DNA from: Leucobacter luti
GTDB lineage: Bacteria > Actinomycetota > Actinomycetes > Actinomycetales > Microbacteriaceae
Reading direction: 5' to 3'
DNA: 64,000 bases
Assembly (NCBI RefSeq): GCF_004217175.1
Contig: NZ_SHKI01000003.1
Span: forward strand, 632,887 to 696,886
Part shown: positions 19,679-29,236 of the stretch, one piece after another
How positions within the stretch are numbered: position 1 is the stretch's first letter
Layout of the letters: each line of letters starts with the position of its first letter
Notes under the pieces: model-generated
The model's input: the letters and a program-made list of their open reading frames with translations, nothing else
Told to the model about the DNA's origin: nothing
The model's database searches: none
Position numbers and translations under genes: made by a program

Positions 19679-20077
19679 CTAGGCGTTGACGCCCAGGTCG
19701 CGCTTGATCTTGGTGGTGGAGACACCCTCCGTGCGGTCGAGGTAGATGACCTCGCAGTAGTCGCGGAGGATCTCGAAGCGCGGGTCACCCTCCCAGTCGC
19801 CGCCCATCACCACGGCGTCGATCTCGTATTTCTGCACGTCACCGATCTTCTGGTCCCAGGCGTTCTCGGGGATCACGAGGTCGACGTAGCGGACGGCCTC
19901 CAGCATGTTCTTGCGCGTCTCGAAGTCGTGGTAGGTCTTCTTGCCCTTGCCCGCGTTGAACTCTTCGGTCGAGGCGGCCACAACGAGGTAGTCGCCGAGG
20001 GCCCGTGCGCGCCGCAGCAGTCGAATATGACCCCAGTGCAGGAGGTCGAACGTGCCGTAGGTGAGGATCCGCTTCAT
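19679..20077 (-). CDS. tagD: Glycerol-3-phosphate cytidylyltransferase-type nucleotidyltransferase
   Basis: 132 residues, a full-length TagD-type enzyme: CTP + glycerol-3-phosphate gives CDP-glycerol, precursor of teichoic acid or other glycerol-phosphate wall polymers. Visible are the N-terminal TYGTFDLLHWGH with the HxGH nucleotide motif (His14, His17), the GDW substrate loop and the C-terminal RTEGVSTTKIK motif that closes over CTP. No other wall-polymer gene is beside it, so it appears as a single gene facing the ABC operon. The acceptor could also be another phospho-sugar, as in related Micrococcales enzymes. Confidence 0.9.
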   Translation of the reverse strand: MKRILTYGTFDLLHWGHIRLLRRARALGDYLVVAASTEEFNAGKGKKTYHDFETRKNMLEAVRYVDLVIPENAWDQKIGDVQKYEIDAVVMGGDWEGDPRFEILRDYCEVIYLDRTEGVSTTKIKRDLGVNA

Positions 20078-20218
20078 GCCCCCATCCTAAACGCCGCGCC
20101 CCGGCGTTGCTGGGCGCGGGCCGCGCGTGATTCCCGGTGACTGTTCGGCCTCGGCGGCGTAAGCTGGGAAGAGGTTCCCGCGCGGCGGTGCCGCGCGTCG
20201 ACGGAGATGGAGGGCACA

Positions 20219-20422
20219 ATGTCCGAGCACCCAGATCAAAGAGTTCCCGATCACGACTCAGACCCCGCGCGCACGCCCGGCGACGGCTGGGTCGGTGAGG
20301 GCGGGGCATCCCACCTCGGGCCGGCAACGCACGTGCGCGCCGGCAGGCCCGAAGACGAGGACGAGGCCGCCGAAGACGACGCGGCGGACACCGCGAGCGC
20401 CGCGGACTCCGCGGCGGAGTAG
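20219..20422 (+). CDS. Small acidic hypothetical protein
   Basis: 67 residues from ATG 20219, with GGAGGG close upstream; an ATG at 20207 adds four residues but overlaps that ribosome site. The first half is Gly/Pro/Asp-rich (DPARTPGDGWVGEGG), the last 25 residues almost only Asp, Glu, Ala and Ser. No membrane segment or known domain is seen. It is probably disordered and cytoplasmic. Coding status rests on the ribosome site and clean frame; function is unknown. Confidence 0.55.
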   Translation: MSEHPDQRVPDHDSDPARTPGDGWVGEGGASHLGPATHVRAGRPEDEDEAAEDDAADTASAADSAAE

Positions 20423-20565
20423 CCCCGGCTGCGCGGGCGGGGGCGCGAGCTGCGCACCGCCCGCGTTCCGGGCCGCCCGCATTCCGCGCCGCCCCGGTCA
20501 GCCCTGGCCCGGGCGCTGGCCGTGCGTGGGCCGTTCCGCGCCCGAGGCCGCGAGCGGCGGCGCGA

Positions 20566-20784
20566 CTACGCCTGCAGCAGCGCGATGACGCCGGCGACGG
20601 CGGACACCACCGCGAGCAGCAGTGCGATCCCGATCAGGATCGCGTGCACCGTGAGGAAGCGGGTCGCGCGGCCCTGCTCGTCGCGTGCACGCGGGTCCTT
20701 CGCGACGCGGGTCCAGAATCTGGGCCACACCACGATGTTGTACAGGGCGTTCACGAGCAGCAGGATTCCGGCGAAGACGAGCAT
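20566..20784 (-). CDS. Small two-helix membrane protein (SCO4848-like)
   Basis: 72 residues with two hydrophobic helices (MLVFAGILLLVNALYNIVVW and AILIGIALLLAVVSAVAG) around a charged loop ending FLTVHA. Architecture and the N-x-x-x-x-W-P-R-F and VH features recall the actinobacterial SCO4848 family of unknown role. It lies 9 nt downstream of the MFS gene stop region on the same strand and could be cotranscribed with it. Confidence 0.7.
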   Translation of the reverse strand: MLVFAGILLLVNALYNIVVWPRFWTRVAKDPRARDEQGRATRFLTVHAILIGIALLLAVVSAVAGVIALLQA

Positions 20785-20793
20785 GCGCCCAGT

Positions 20794-21975
20794 CTACGGT
20801 CGCTGCGATGCGCGCGAGCTCGCGACGCCGAAGCACAGCTCTGCCACGGCCACGGCCACGAGCAGCAGGAGCGCCGCGGACCAGGCGATTCCCGCGTCAG
20901 CGAACAGCCCGAGCAGGAGCGGCCCGGTTGCGGCGAACGCGTACCCCACACCCTGGCTCACGGCGGAGAAGGTGGCGGTCTGCGCAACGCTCGGGGTCGT
21001 GAACACGATGAGCGCGATCGCGAGACCGAAGGCGCCGCTCTGCGCGATCCCGAGCAGGGCGACCACGAGCGGGGCGAACTCGATCGGGCCGTAGGCGAGG
21101 CCGAGGAGCCCGACGATCGAGAGCAGGGCAACCCCAACGATGAGCGGGGTGCGCAGTCGCGGCCGCCCCGCGAGGGTGGGCGCCACGAGTGAAGCGGGCA
21201 GGCCGGCGACGCTGAGCCAGGCGAGCAGGAGCCCCGACTCGCTCGGCGTCATGCCGCGGGAGAGCGCGATTGTGGGCAGCCACGCGGTGAGCGAGAAGTA
21301 GATGAGTGCCTGGCAGCCGAAGAACCCGGTCACGGCCCAGATCCCGCGCGTCCGAAGGATCGCGGTCCACGGCTGCGCCGGTGCGTGTCCGCCCGGGGTG
21401 CCGCGCTCACCGAGCGCGGAGCCGAGGCCGAGCGCGAGCGCCACGGCGACGAGCAGCGGGATTCCCCACACCATGAGTGCCGCGCTGACGCTGTCGCCGA
21501 GCAGGTGGAGGATCGGCACGGCGAGGGCCGCCCCCGCAGCCGCGCTCACGCCGAACGACGTGGTGTAGACGCCCGTCCAGAACCCGCCGCGCTCGGGGAG
21601 CGCCTGCCGGATCACCTGCGGGGCGAGGATACCGAGCAGCGCGATCGTTGCGCCGCCGAGCACCACGCCGGCGAAGAGCAGCGGTGCCGAGAGCGGGCGC
21701 AGCAGCGTGGCGAGGGCGAGCAGCGCGAGGAGGACCGTGATTGCGCGTGAGAGCCCGAGCCGGCGCACGAGCACCGGCGCGAACGGCGATGCGAGGCCGA
21801 ACATGAGCACGGGGAGCGAGCTCAGCACCGCGAGCCCGCTCGCGGGGAGTGCGTACGCGGCACCGATGTCGCTGAGCAGCGGCGACACCGAGGTGATCGG
21901 GAAGCGAACGCTCAGACCGATCGCGAGCAGCAGGATTCCGGCCGAGGCGCCGCGCCGGCGCTCAGCCGCGTTCAT
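20794..21975 (-). CDS. MFS transporter, CynX/NimT-like
   Basis: 393 residues with about 12 membrane helices. The N-terminal FPITSVSPLLSDIGAAYALP and the loop VRRLGLSRAITV resemble the CynX/YeaN branch of the major facilitator superfamily, whose members move cyanate, nitroimidazoles or related small compounds. Its start overlaps the 3' end of the FadR-type regulator gene by 14 nt, so the two form an operon. Both are divergent from an amidohydrolase/Dpp operon, which suggests a common substrate family. Confidence 0.85.
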   Translation of the reverse strand: MNAAERRRGASAGILLLAIGLSVRFPITSVSPLLSDIGAAYALPASGLAVLSSLPVLMFGLASPFAPVLVRRLGLSRAITVLLALLALATLLRPLSAPLLFAGVVLGGATIALLGILAPQVIRQALPERGGFWTGVYTTSFGVSAAAGAALAVPILHLLGDSVSAALMVWGIPLLVAVALALGLGSALGERGTPGGHAPAQPWTAILRTRGIWAVTGFFGCQALIYFSLTAWLPTIALSRGMTPSESGLLLAWLSVAGLPASLVAPTLAGRPRLRTPLIVGVALLSIVGLLGLAYGPIEFAPLVVALLGIAQSGAFGLAIALIVFTTPSVAQTATFSAVSQGVGYAFAATGPLLLGLFADAGIAWSAALLLLVAVAVAELCFGVASSRASQRP

Positions 21976-22648
21976 CGAGGAGGCGCTCCTGCTGCTGCTC
22001 GAGCACGCCGAGCGCCGCTGCTGCCGCGCGGTCTGGATCCTGGGCAGCGATCGCCTGGAAGAGCGAGTCGTGCATGTCTGCCCGGTCGGGGTCGCTGCGC
22101 TGCGCGAGGCAGGAGGCGTCCGAGACCGATTCGCGCAGCGAGGTGTCGAAGCTCGAGTAGATGTCGGCGAGCAGCGCGTTGCCCGAGGCGACGGCGATCC
22201 CCAGGTGGTACGCCACGTCGGCGTCTGCGAACGCCTCGGTGTCGCCAGAAGCGATCGCCGCGGCGCGCTCGCGGAGCCGGGCGGCGAGCTCGGTGAGCTG
22301 CGCGTCGGTGCGGAACTCGGCGGCCTCCCGGGCGGCGAGCGCGTCGAGGGCCCGGCGCACGCGGATCACTTCGAGGCTGTCGGCCGAGTGGATGGCGCGC
22401 CGCAGCGCCACCTGCGTGGGGTCGGTGGCGATGAGATAGGTGCCGTCGCCCTGGCGGGTTTCAAGGAGCCCGAGCTGCACGAGCGCGCGCACGGCCTCGC
22501 GCACCGAGGGGCGGCTCACGCCGAGCGCGGCGGTGAGTTCTGCTTCGGACGGGATCCGGTCACCGATCGTCCAGCGGCCGTCGGATATTTCGCGCTTGAG
22601 CTCGTCGACGACGGTGTCGACCAGTGAACGCCGGTGAATTGGTTGCAC
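21962..22648 (-). CDS. GntR-family regulator, FadR subfamily
   Basis: About 228 residues. N-terminal winged helix (GDRIPSEAELTAALGVSRPS, VREAVRALVQLGLLETRQG) and a helical FCD effector domain with the usual metal-binding aspartate and histidines (DADVAYHLGIAVASGN). I use GTG 22648 because AAGGA lies 7 nt before it; GTG 22654 would crowd that site. It probably represses itself plus the MFS gene and the divergent amidohydrolase operon; a dyad at 22678-22690 is a candidate operator. Confidence 0.88.
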   Translation of the reverse strand: MQPIHRRSLVDTVVDELKREISDGRWTIGDRIPSEAELTAALGVSRPSVREAVRALVQLGLLETRQGDGTYLIATDPTQVALRRAIHSADSLEVIRVRRALDALAAREAAEFRTDAQLTELAARLRERAAAIASGDTEAFADADVAYHLGIAVASGNALLADIYSSFDTSLRESVSDASCLAQRSDPDRADMHDSLFQAIAAQDPDRAAAAALGVLEQQQERLLDERG

Positions 22649-22677
22649 AAGCACATCCTTGCAGATTTGAGAGGTTG

Positions 22678-22690
22678 TATGGTTATCATA
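22678..22690. promoter_or_regulatory. Candidate FadR-type operator
   Basis: TATG-N5-CATA dyad in an AT-rich patch of a GC-rich divergent intergenic region between the regulator and the amidohydrolase operon. Placement fits an autoregulatory site. Confidence 0.4.
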
Positions 22691-22761
22691 TGTCTGACGA
22701 GTTGCTTCGCGCTATCCCGACCCGGGGAATGCGCTGGCGGCCCATTTGAGAAAGGCCTCAC

Positions 22762-23820
22762 ATGACGGTGCCACCGAACCTCCCGCTGCTCGCCACCCCG
22801 GGCTTCGTTGACAGCCACATCCACCCGGATAAGACGAGCTGGGGGGAGCCCTGGCTCTCGCGCCGCCCGGCGCACACGCTCGAAGAACTCATCGCGAACG
22901 ATCGCGACTCGCAGTTCGACTTCGCATCGAGCACCGAGGAGCGTGCGTACGCGCTGCTCTCGAACGCGCTCCGCAACGGGACGCTTGGAATGCGGGCCCA
23001 CGTGGACGTCTCCACCGAGCTTGGGCTCCGCAACATCGAGGGCGTGCGCGCCGCGGCCGAGCGCCTCGCCCCGCACCTCACCGTGCAGATCGTCGCGTTC
23101 CCGCAGTTCGGCCTGCTCACCAACCCGGGCACGCTCGACCTCATGGCCGCCTCGCTCGGTGCCGGGGCCGACCTCGTGGGCGGCATCGACCCGATCGGTG
23201 TCGAGGGTGACCTGCACGGCCATCTTGACGCAGTGTTCGGGCTCGCGGATCGGGCCGGGCGCGATATCGACATCCACCTGCACGACGGCGGCGAGGAGGG
23301 CCTCGCCGAGATCCGCGAGATCGCGGCGCGCACCATTGCCGGTGGGCGGCAGGGGCGCGTCACGATCGGCCACGCATTCGCGCTGTGCGACGAAACGCTG
23401 CCGAGCCTCGGCGACACGCTCGACCGGGTGGCCGAGGCCGGGATCTGGATCGCGAGCTGCGCGCTCGGCCCCGACCCGGTGCCAAACATCGACCGCTTCG
23501 AGCGGCACGGGGTGCGCCTCGTCGCGGGCTCCGACGGCGTGCGCGACACCTGGAGCCCGTTCGGCACCGGCAGCATGGTCGACCGCGCCCACCTGCTCGC
23601 GTACCGCACCGGGGCGATGACCGACGCCGAGCTCGAGCGCGTGTTCCGGATCGCCACGACCGCGGGCGGCGCAATGCTCGGGGTCCCGGACCTCGCCGAG
23701 TGGGCCGGACCAGCGGCCGAGACCCGGCTTGAGTTCGCGGCAGAAAACCTGGCGCAGCTCGTCGTCGACCGACCGGCGCCGGTCAGGGTGCGGCGCGCCG
23801 GCGCGGACATCACCGGCTAG
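22762..23820 (+). CDS. Amidohydrolase, cytosine deaminase-like
   Basis: 352 residues. Metal motif PGFVDSHIHPDK (His19, His21), then HLHDGG, GHAFALCD and the C-terminal GSDGVRDTWSPFGTGSM place it in the cytosine deaminase / AtzC-type branch, which hydrolyses amino or amide groups on N-heterocycles. The protein begins almost at the first metal motif: the usual N-terminal half beta-sandwich (about 50 residues) is missing, and an in-frame TGA at 22747 rules out a longer start. It is first in an operon with a Dpp-type importer and a second amidohydrolase, so it probably acts on the imported compound. Substrate unknown. Confidence 0.85.
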   Translation: MTVPPNLPLLATPGFVDSHIHPDKTSWGEPWLSRRPAHTLEELIANDRDSQFDFASSTEERAYALLSNALRNGTLGMRAHVDVSTELGLRNIEGVRAAAERLAPHLTVQIVAFPQFGLLTNPGTLDLMAASLGAGADLVGGIDPIGVEGDLHGHLDAVFGLADRAGRDIDIHLHDGGEEGLAEIREIAARTIAGGRQGRVTIGHAFALCDETLPSLGDTLDRVAEAGIWIASCALGPDPVPNIDRFERHGVRLVAGSDGVRDTWSPFGTGSMVDRAHLLAYRTGAMTDAELERVFRIATTAGGAMLGVPDLAEWAGPAAETRLEFAAENLAQLVVDRPAPVRVRRAGADITG

Positions 23821-23833
23821 CGCGCCACCGCGG

Positions 23834-23865
23834 AGCGCCCAGGCACGGCCCCGTGCCTGGGCGCT
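23834..23865 (+). terminator. Hairpin after the first amidohydrolase gene
   Basis: Arms at 23834-23846 and 23853-23865 (13 bp perfect) with a 6-nt loop, 14 nt past the stop. It is likely an attenuator or terminator separating this gene from the Dpp genes. Confidence 0.75.
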
Positions 23866-23895
23866 GTCCTGGCGTCCCATCCGACCGATTCTCAG

Positions 23896-23949
23896 CGCAC
23901 GACACGCACGACACGCACGACCATTACGACTTGCACGACCCGCACGACC
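23896..23949 (+). repeat. Six-copy 9-bp tandem repeat upstream of the Dpp lipoprotein gene
   Basis: Strict 9-nt period with consensus CGCACGACA/C: two identical units, then four with changes. It lies between a terminator-like hairpin and the ribosome site of the binding-protein gene, where a promoter would be expected. Confidence 0.85.
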
Positions 23950-23974
23950 CACACCTCGGAACAAAGGAGTCCCC

Positions 23975-25624
23975 GTGACGAAACGACCATTGATGCTGAC
24001 CGGCGCGCTCGCCGCCGCAGCGCTCGCCCTCACCGCCTGCTCGAGCGGCGGCGCGTCGGGCGGGGGAGGTGAGGCCGCCGCGGCGCAGTTCAACATCGAC
24101 ACCGCGAGTCTCGCCACCACCACGGAGCCCGGCACGAACCCCGTCGCCGAGGTGACCTGGAACCTGCCGTACGAGCCAATGTCGCTCGACCCGATGCTCT
24201 CGTTCAACTACGCGGAGAACACGGTCGACTCAAACACCTGCGAGGGGCTCACGCGGATCACCCCGGACCTGTCGATCGAGAACGCGCTCGCCGAGAAGGT
24301 CGAGTCCCCGAACGACACTACCTACGTCTACACGCTGCGCTCGGACGTCACGTTCTGGGACGGCTCACCGCTCACCGCGGCAGACGTGGTCTACTCGCTC
24401 GGCCGCCAGGTCGGCCCGGACACCGCGAGCTACTGGACCGACTACTTCCAGAACGTTGCCTCGGTCGAAGAAACCGGCGAGAACCAGGTCACGGTGACGC
24501 TCACCCAGCCAGACGCCCTCTTCGCGCAGGGAATGTCGAGCGCCGCCGGCGCCATTGTGCAGCAGGCGGCAGCAGAGGCCGCCGGTGAGCAGTTCGGCAC
24601 GCCCAAGGGCGGCATGATGTGCACGGGCCCGTTCAAGCTCGACAGCTGGGAGCCGGGCAAGGCGATCACGCTCGTGAAGAACGAGAACTACTGGGACGAG
24701 ACGCTGATCCCCAAGGTTGAGAAGCTCTCATTCAGCTTCATCGCCGACGAGTCGACGGCGGTCAACGCGCTGCGCACCGGCGACGTTGACGGCCAGTTCT
24801 TCTACCTCCCGCCCGCCGGCCTCGGCCAGCTGGAAGACAGCGACGCGAGCATCACCTTCGGCAAGTCCTACATTTTCTGGTCGCTTCGCGCGATCCAGGA
24901 GACCGGCACGTTCTCGAACCCGAAGGTGCGCGAGGCGCTGCTCGCCGCGATCGACAGCCGCGCCATCGCCGACGTCGTGTTCCAGGGCGCGGCGATCCCG
25001 TCGCCCGTGCTCACGGGTCCGGCGTACTACGCCGACGACGAGGCCGGCGCGCTGTTCCAGGAGGCGTTCGACAGCTACGAGATCAAGCCGGACATCGAGA
25101 AGGCGAAGGCGCTGCTAGCTGAGGCCGGCGACGTGTCCGCACCGATCGTGCTCGGCGTGCAGGGCTCCTCCGCAGTGCACGAGCAGACCGCGAACCTGAT
25201 CCAGGCGGCCGGCCAGGCGATCGGCCTCACGATCGAGACCAAGGTGATCCCGGTCGAGCAGTTCGGCAACCTCTACTTCGACCCGAAGGCGCGCGAGGGC
25301 CTCGACGGGTTCTTCACCACCTACTACGGCAACGTGACCGACCCGCTCGACGTGTACACGACGTTCATGCCGGAGAGCACGAACAACTTCATCAAGTACG
25401 ACGGCGCCGCCAAAGAGCTCGCCGACGCACGGAAGACGCTCGACCCGGTCGAGCGCGCCGAGTACACGATCGCGGCGCAGGAGAAGATCACGCGCGACCT
25501 GCCCTGGCTCCCCATGGGTGATCTGCCCGTGATCCTGGTGCAGAACAACGCGATCTCGGGCGCCACCGCGTCCTCGGCCTACCTCGGGTACCCGTGGGCG
25601 GCCACCATCGGGGGCGTGGAGTAA
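23975..25624 (+). CDS. Dipeptide/oligopeptide-type ABC transporter, binding lipoprotein
   Basis: 549 residues from GTG 23975, with AAAGGAG 7 nt upstream; longer in-frame starts would overlap the preceding gene and lose the signal. Lipobox LTAC with Cys22. Family-5 solute-binding features: TWNLPYEPMSLDPMLSFNYA, DVTFWDGSPLTAADVVYSL, TGPFKLDSWEPGKAITLVKN. The family binds peptides, nickel chelates, opines and other amides. Neighbours are two permeases, two ATPases and two amidohydrolases, so the ligand may be an amide or N-heterocycle, not a plain peptide (inference). Confidence 0.93.
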   Translation: MTKRPLMLTGALAAAALALTACSSGGASGGGGEAAAAQFNIDTASLATTTEPGTNPVAEVTWNLPYEPMSLDPMLSFNYAENTVDSNTCEGLTRITPDLSIENALAEKVESPNDTTYVYTLRSDVTFWDGSPLTAADVVYSLGRQVGPDTASYWTDYFQNVASVEETGENQVTVTLTQPDALFAQGMSSAAGAIVQQAAAEAAGEQFGTPKGGMMCTGPFKLDSWEPGKAITLVKNENYWDETLIPKVEKLSFSFIADESTAVNALRTGDVDGQFFYLPPAGLGQLEDSDASITFGKSYIFWSLRAIQETGTFSNPKVREALLAAIDSRAIADVVFQGAAIPSPVLTGPAYYADDEAGALFQEAFDSYEIKPDIEKAKALLAEAGDVSAPIVLGVQGSSAVHEQTANLIQAAGQAIGLTIETKVIPVEQFGNLYFDPKAREGLDGFFTTYYGNVTDPLDVYTTFMPESTNNFIKYDGAAKELADARKTLDPVERAEYTIAAQEKITRDLPWLPMGDLPVILVQNNAISGATASSAYLGYPWAATIGGVE

Positions 25625-25627
25625 CGC

Positions 25628-26578
25628 GTGTCGATCCCCTCGTTCCTGCTCCGCAGGTCGGGCAGCCTCGTGCTCGTCCTGCTCGTGACCTCATTCGTGG
25701 TCTTCGGCATGCTGTATCTCGCCCCCGGGAGCCCGCTGAGCTTCGTGCTCGGGCCCCGGGGCGGGACCCCCGAGCAGATCGCTCGGGTCACTGCCCAGTA
25801 CCACCTCGACGACCCGTTCTTCGTGCGCTATTTCGCGTGGATCGGCGACCTGTTCCGCGGCGACCTCGGTGACTCGGTGGTCTACCGCCAGCCAGTCGCC
25901 GATCTCATCGGCGGGCGCATCGGCACCACCGTCGCGCTCATCGCGCTCGCCACCCTGATCATCGCGGTGGTCGGGATCGGGCTCGGGCTGCTCGGCTCGC
26001 TCAAGGGCGGCTGGGTGGACCAGGTCGTTACGACGCTCGCCACCCTCGGCCTCGCCACCCCGGCGTTCGTCATCGGTGTGGCCCTCATCAGCGTCTTCGC
26101 GGTGGGGCTCGGGTGGTTCCCCACGAACGGGAGCGGGAGCGGGGGCTTCGACACCCTCGTGCACCTGATCCTTCCGGCCGCGGCGCTCGCCGTCGCGAGC
26201 ACCGCGTACCAGGCCCGCATCACCCGGGCTTCGGTGCTCGAGGAGGAGGGGCGCGAGCACGTGCAGACCGCGGTCGCCCGCGGCCTGCGGCCCCGGATCA
26301 TCATCCGGCGGCACATCCTGCGCAACGCGCTGATCCCGATCACCACCGTGCTCGGCCTCACGATCGCCACGCTCATCGCCGGCGCCGTGGTGATCGAGAA
26401 CGTGTTCGCGCTCGACGGGCTCGGCTCGCTGCTGGTGCGCGCGATCCTGCAGCGCGACTTCGCCGTGGTGCAGGCGGTGATTCTCGTGCTCGTCGTCGCG
26501 TTCGTGGTCATCAACGCCGTCGTCGACTTCCTGTACACGATCATCGATCCGCGCATCCAGCTGGGGAGTAAGCAATGA
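25628..26578 (+). CDS. Dpp-type ABC transporter permease (DppB-like)
   Basis: 316 residues from GTG 25628, 3 nt after the lipoprotein stop. Typical DppB layout: an N-terminal helix, an extracytoplasmic segment (GTPEQIARVTAQYHLDDPFF), five more helices and the coupling loop VQTAVARGLRPRIIIRRHIL. Its stop overlaps the next permease start (ATGA). Confidence 0.94.
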   Translation: MSIPSFLLRRSGSLVLVLLVTSFVVFGMLYLAPGSPLSFVLGPRGGTPEQIARVTAQYHLDDPFFVRYFAWIGDLFRGDLGDSVVYRQPVADLIGGRIGTTVALIALATLIIAVVGIGLGLLGSLKGGWVDQVVTTLATLGLATPAFVIGVALISVFAVGLGWFPTNGSGSGGFDTLVHLILPAAALAVASTAYQARITRASVLEEEGREHVQTAVARGLRPRIIIRRHILRNALIPITTVLGLTIATLIAGAVVIENVFALDGLGSLLVRAILQRDFAVVQAVILVLVVAFVVINAVVDFLYTIIDPRIQLGSKQ

Positions 26579-27459
26579 CCGCACCGAGCACCACTCAGAT
26601 CGCGCTGCGGCGCGCCGCCAGTCAGGATCCCGGGCGGCTCACGCTCCTCGGACGCAAGCTCGGCCCCACCGGCATCGTCGCCGCCGCGGTGCTCACCGTG
26701 TTCGTGGTCGCCGCGCTGCTCGCCCCGTGGCTCGCGCCGTACGATCCCGACTACCCCGACCTGCTCGCCGCGCTCTCCGGACCGAGCGCGCAGCACCTCC
26801 TCGGCGCCGACGCGCTCGGGCGGGACCTGCTCTCGCGCCTCATGTACGGCGCGCGGATCACGCTGCTCGGGCCCACGCTCGTGATCCTCATCGCCACGGT
26901 GGTGGGCACCACGCTCGCGCTGATCGCGGCCTGGAACCGCGGCCGCGTGGACACCGCGATCTCGTGGATCCTCGACGTGCTGTTCTCGGTGCCCGGCATC
27001 GTGTTCGCGCTCATCGCCGTCGCGATCTTCGGTCCAAACCTGCCCACCGTGGTCGTCGGCCTCTCGATCGGGTACATCCCGTACGTCGCCCGCGTGGTGC
27101 GCGGGGCGGCGCTCCGCGAGCGCGGCATGCCCTACGTGCAGGCCGCCTGGCTCCAGGGCCAGTCCGGCGTGGGGGTCAGCCTCACACAGATCCTCCCGAA
27201 CGTGCAGCCGATCGTGGTCGCGCAGGCGGTCTCGTCGCTCGGCTTCGCCGTGATCGACCTCGCAGCCGTGTCGTTCCTCGGCCTCGGCGTGCAGCCGCCC
27301 ACCGCGGACCTCGGACTCATGGTGAAGAGTGGCTTCGACTCACTGCTCCGCGGGCAGGCGAACGAGGCAATCTTTGCCGGCCTTGCGATCGTGCTGATCG
27401 TGTGGAGCATCACCGTCATCGGCGACCGTCTCGCCTCGAACACCAGGAGCTTCAGATGA
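26575..27459 (+). CDS. Dpp-type ABC transporter permease (DppC-like)
   Basis: 294 residues with the DppC signature PSAQHLLGADALGRDLLSRL after the first helix and the C-terminal SFLGLGVQPPTADLGLMV. The coupling loop at PYVQAAWLQGQSG is less canonical than in DppB. It pairs with the upstream permease and overlaps both neighbours by 4 nt. Confidence 0.94.
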   Translation: MTAPSTTQIALRRAASQDPGRLTLLGRKLGPTGIVAAAVLTVFVVAALLAPWLAPYDPDYPDLLAALSGPSAQHLLGADALGRDLLSRLMYGARITLLGPTLVILIATVVGTTLALIAAWNRGRVDTAISWILDVLFSVPGIVFALIAVAIFGPNLPTVVVGLSIGYIPYVARVVRGAALRERGMPYVQAAWLQGQSGVGVSLTQILPNVQPIVVAQAVSSLGFAVIDLAAVSFLGLGVQPPTADLGLMVKSGFDSLLRGQANEAIFAGLAIVLIVWSITVIGDRLASNTRSFR

Positions 27460-28309
27460 GCGCACCACTGCTCGAAATCGAGGATCTGCACGCCAGCCTC
27501 GTCACGAAGTATCGCAACCTCGACCTGCTCAGCGGGGTGAGCCTCACGCTCGACCGCGGCGAGGCGCTCGGCCTCGTCGGCGAATCTGGATCGGGCAAAT
27601 CGCTCACCACCCGTGCGGTCATGCGGATGCTCGCCACCGGGTTCAAGACCCTCGGGGAGATCCGCTTCGACGGGGAGTCGGTGCTCGGCATGGGGCGCGA
27701 GCGCCTGCGCCAGTACCGGGCACGCGACGTCGGCATGATCTTCCAAGACCCGCGCGCTCACGTGAACCCCGTGCACACGGTGGGGGACTTCCTCACCGAG
27801 GCCCTCGTGCGCGATCGAGGGCTGCCGCGCGCCGACGTGGAGCGGCGCGCCGTGCAGATCCTCGACGAGGTGGGGGTGCGGCACCCCGAACGCCGGCTGA
27901 GCCAGTACCCGCACGAGCTCTCGGGCGGGCTGCTCCAGCGCGTCATGATCGCGAGCGTGCTCCTCGCCGAGCCGCAGCTCATCCTCGCCGACGAGCCCAC
28001 CACCGCGCTCGACGTGACCGCCCAGTCGGACGTGATGGCGATCCTCGACGAACAGCGCCGCGCCCGCGGCCTCGCCCTGCTGTTCATCACGCACGACCTC
28101 GAACTCGCGAACGCCTGCTGCGACCGGCTCGCCGTGATGTACGCGGGCGAGATCGTGGAGCAGGGCGCGCACGTCTACGACGCGCCCACTCACCCATACA
28201 CGATCGAGCTGCTGGGCGCTCGCCCCAGCATCGAGGAGCGGCTCGACCGGCTCCCGGTGCTCGAGTACAACCTTGAATTCCACCAGGAGCTGAAAGCGAG
28301 GGCCGCGCT

Positions 28310-28313
<4 letters not shown>
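27456..28313 (+). CDS. Dpp-type ABC transporter ATPase (DppD-like)
   Basis: 285 residues from ATG 27456 (overlap with the permease stop). Walker A GESGSGKS, Q-loop MIFQDPRAHVNPVHTVGD, signature LSGGLLQRVMIASVLLAEP, Walker B LILADEPTTALDVT, switch His in FITHDLELA. The signature is LSGGLLQ instead of LSGGQ/M, a tolerated variant. It lacks the long DppD C-terminal iron-sulfur-type extension, ending shortly after LEYNLEFHQELK. Confidence 0.92.

Positions 28314-29232
<919 letters not shown>

Positions 29233-29236
<4 letters not shown>

Noticed and set aside
20423..20565. Further small gene in the GC-rich gap
   Set aside because: Open frames there lack ribosome sites and have Arg/Pro-rich shadow composition; I see only GC-rich sequence.
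22762..23820. Sequencing frameshift at the amidohydrolase 5' end
   Set aside because: Only about 107 nt separate it from the divergent regulator, and no beta-sandwich-like residues appear in the other frames there.
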